Origin: Shimia haliotis
GTDB taxonomy: Bacteria > Pseudomonadota > Alphaproteobacteria > Rhodobacterales > Rhodobacteraceae
Direction of reading: 5' to 3'
Length of the DNA stretch: 64,000 nucleotides
Assembly: GCF_900114415.1 (NCBI RefSeq)
Contig: NZ_FOSZ01000001.1
Location: forward strand, 186,001 to 250,000
Of this stretch, positions 62,745-64,000 are shown one piece after another. How positions within the stretch are numbered: the stretch's first letter is position 1; every line of letters starts with the position of its first letter. The notes under the pieces are model-generated. The model made no database searches and was not told the DNA's origin. It worked only from the letters and a program-made list of their open reading frames with translations. The translations under genes and the position numbers were made by a program.

Positions 62745-62773
62745 ATCTTCGCCCGATTGCTTAGGAGCACTAC

Positions 62774-64000
62774 ATGGCCGCCAAAGACACCGACGACCAG
62801 AAGCCTGCCGATCAGGACGCCGAAATCTCGCTCGATATGAGCCAGACCGCCGTCAAGAAAATGATCGCGGAGGCCCGGGAGAAGGGCTACATCACCTACG
62901 ATCAGCTGAACCAGGTTCTGCCGCCCGATCAGGTGAGTTCCGAACAAATCGAAGACGTGATGTCGATGCTGTCGGAAATGGGCATCAACATCATCGAAGA
63001 CGAAGAAGCCGAAGACGAAGAACAGAAATCCACCGCCGTTGTGGATACGTCCTCTGCGAACCGCGGTGTGGCGCTGTCGTCGGGTGGCGCGGAGAAACTG
63101 GATCGCACCGACGATCCGGTGCGCATGTACCTGCGCGAAATGGGCTCGGTTGAGCTGTTGTCGCGTGAAGGCGAGATCGCAATTGCGAAACGCATCGAAG
63201 CGGGCCGCAACACAATGATCGCCGGCCTGTGCGAAAGTCCTCTGACCTTCCAGGCGATCACGATCTGGCGCGACGAACTTCTTTCCGAGGAAATCCTTCT
63301 GCGCGATGTGATCGATCTTGAGACCACATTTGGCAACCAGATGGGGGACGACGAGGAAGAAACGGCAACACCGGTTGCAGAAGCGGCCAACGTGACCTCG
63401 GCGCCCAAGAAGGAAGAGGACGCTCAGGAACTCGACGCCGACGGCAATCCGATTGCCAAGGACGACGACGACGATGAAGACGAGCAGGCCAACATGTCGC
63501 TTGCGGCAATGGAAGCGGCCCTGAAGCCGCGAGTTCTTGAAACCCTCGACATCATCGCCCGCGACTTTGCCATGCTTAGCGATATGCAGGATGCCCGTAT
63601 TTCTGCAACGCTGAATGAGGATGATAGCTTTTCTGATAAGGCCGAAGCGACCTATCAGAAGTTGCGCTCGGAGATCGTTGAACTGGTGAACGAGCTTCAC
63701 CTGCACAACAACCGTATCGAAGCGCTGATTGATCAGCTTTATGGTATCAACCGCCGTGTGATGCAGATCGACAGCGCAATGGTGAAGCTGGCCGATCAGG
63801 CCCGCATCAACCGTCGCGAGTTCATTGAGGCCTATCGTGGCCGCGAACTGGATCCGACCTGGCTGGACGACATGAGCCAGAAATCCGGCCGTGGCTGGCA
63901 GATGTTCATGGAGCGCTCTGTCGAAAAAGTCGAAGAACTGCGCAACGACATGGCGCAAGTCGGTCAGTATGTGGGGCTGGATATTTCTGAATTCCGCCGC
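62774..64000 (+). CDS. rpoD: RNA polymerase sigma factor RpoD, N-terminal part (partial)
   Basis: The first 409 codons of the primary sigma factor; the frame is open at the right edge. Region 1.1 (about residues 20-80, VKKMIAEAREKGYITYDQLNQ-type helices) is followed by an acidic stretch (EDEEAEDEE), region 1.2 (DPVRMYLREMGSVELLSREGEIAIAKRIE, about 113-143), and an acidic insert (about 195-240). Sigma region 2 begins beyond the edge. SD AGGAG is at 62763-62767. The cluster of GANTC sites lies directly upstream. Confidence 0.96.
   Translation, partial: MAAKDTDDQKPADQDAEISLDMSQTAVKKMIAEAREKGYITYDQLNQVLPPDQVSSEQIEDVMSMLSEMGINIIEDEEAEDEEQKSTAVVDTSSANRGVALSSGGAEKLDRTDDPVRMYLREMGSVELLSREGEIAIAKRIEAGRNTMIAGLCESPLTFQAITIWRDELLSEEILLRDVIDLETTFGNQMGDDEEETATPVAEAANVTSAPKKEEDAQELDADGNPIAKDDDDDEDEQANMSLAAMEAALKPRVLETLDIIARDFAMLSDMQDARISATLNEDDSFSDKAEATYQKLRSEIVELVNELHLHNNRIEALIDQLYGINRRVMQIDSAMVKLADQARINRREFIEAYRGRELDPTWLDDMSQKSGRGWQMFMERSVEKVEELRNDMAQVGQYVGLDISEFRR

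Noticed and set aside
62708-63958. 416-codon minus-strand frame opposite rpoD
   Set aside because: Low-complexity composition mirrored from the acidic rpoD protein; the plus strand clearly encodes RpoD.
1-64000. Prophage, integron, insertion sequence or CRISPR array
   Set aside because: No integrase, transposase, spacer-repeat array or phage structural gene was seen on either strand.

Overview
The window reads as a chromosomal segment of a Rhodobacteraceae (Roseobacter-group) alphaproteobacterium. Supporting signs are a dcw cell-wall/division cluster with paired DUF2484 genes between murC and murB, a heterotetrameric sarcosine oxidase operon, adjacent dnaG-rpoD, a GTTC-N7-GTTC SOS box, clustered GANTC sites, an Lrp-type regulator divergent from a bifunctional putA, and high GC (about 60 percent). 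No integrase, transposase, CRISPR array, rRNA or plasmid gene was seen. One tRNA is present, tRNA-Leu(TAA). All genes appear intact except murD (cut at the left edge) and rpoD (cut at the right edge).

Layout. Positions 1-17500 hold the dcw cluster and its envelope followers: murD, [HPF-like gene and a reverse-strand flavoprotein as interruptions], ftsW, murG, murC, three small membrane proteins, murB, ddl, ftsQ, ftsA, ftsZ, lpxC, bamD, recN. Together these make lipid II, export and assemble it at the Z ring, and supply lipid A and outer-membrane assembly functions. Positions 17500-31300 are mixed metabolism and transport: a ClC protein, a DUF427/ABC transporter/DUF3299 operon, aminopeptidase P, a thioesterase, divergent metF and metR, a Hint-domain protein, an MDR oxidoreductase, an inositol monophosphatase, a GFA protein and a rhomboid protease. 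Positions 31300-45100 hold putA with its Lrp regulator, a TPR protein, tRNA-Leu, an RTX protein, metG, an MFS transporter, a lower-GC methyltransferase, a serine hydrolase and an ImuA-like gene under a perfect SOS box. Positions 45100-54500 hold an agmatinase-family gene, an aldo/keto reductase, an orphan Tad pilus minor-subunit set, glutamate-type dehydrogenase and secreted or outer-membrane proteins. Positions 54600-60600 are the sarcosine oxidase operon soxB-x-soxD-soxA-soxG, where x is an embedded secreted protein. The window ends with dnaG and rpoD.

The most notable non-coding signals are: perfect DnaA boxes upstream of both ftsZ and dnaG; five GANTC (CcrM-type) sites in 62 bp just before rpoD; a textbook LexA site over a predicted near-leaderless promoter of an orphan imuA-like gene; an FNR-type palindrome before the HPF-like gene; a dispersed element of four 11-nt units found in putA and again across the stop codon of the MFS gene (36 of 40 bases identical); and a perfect 13-bp stem-loop inside the coding sequence after gdhA. 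All calls come from reading the sequence by eye; no database search was run.
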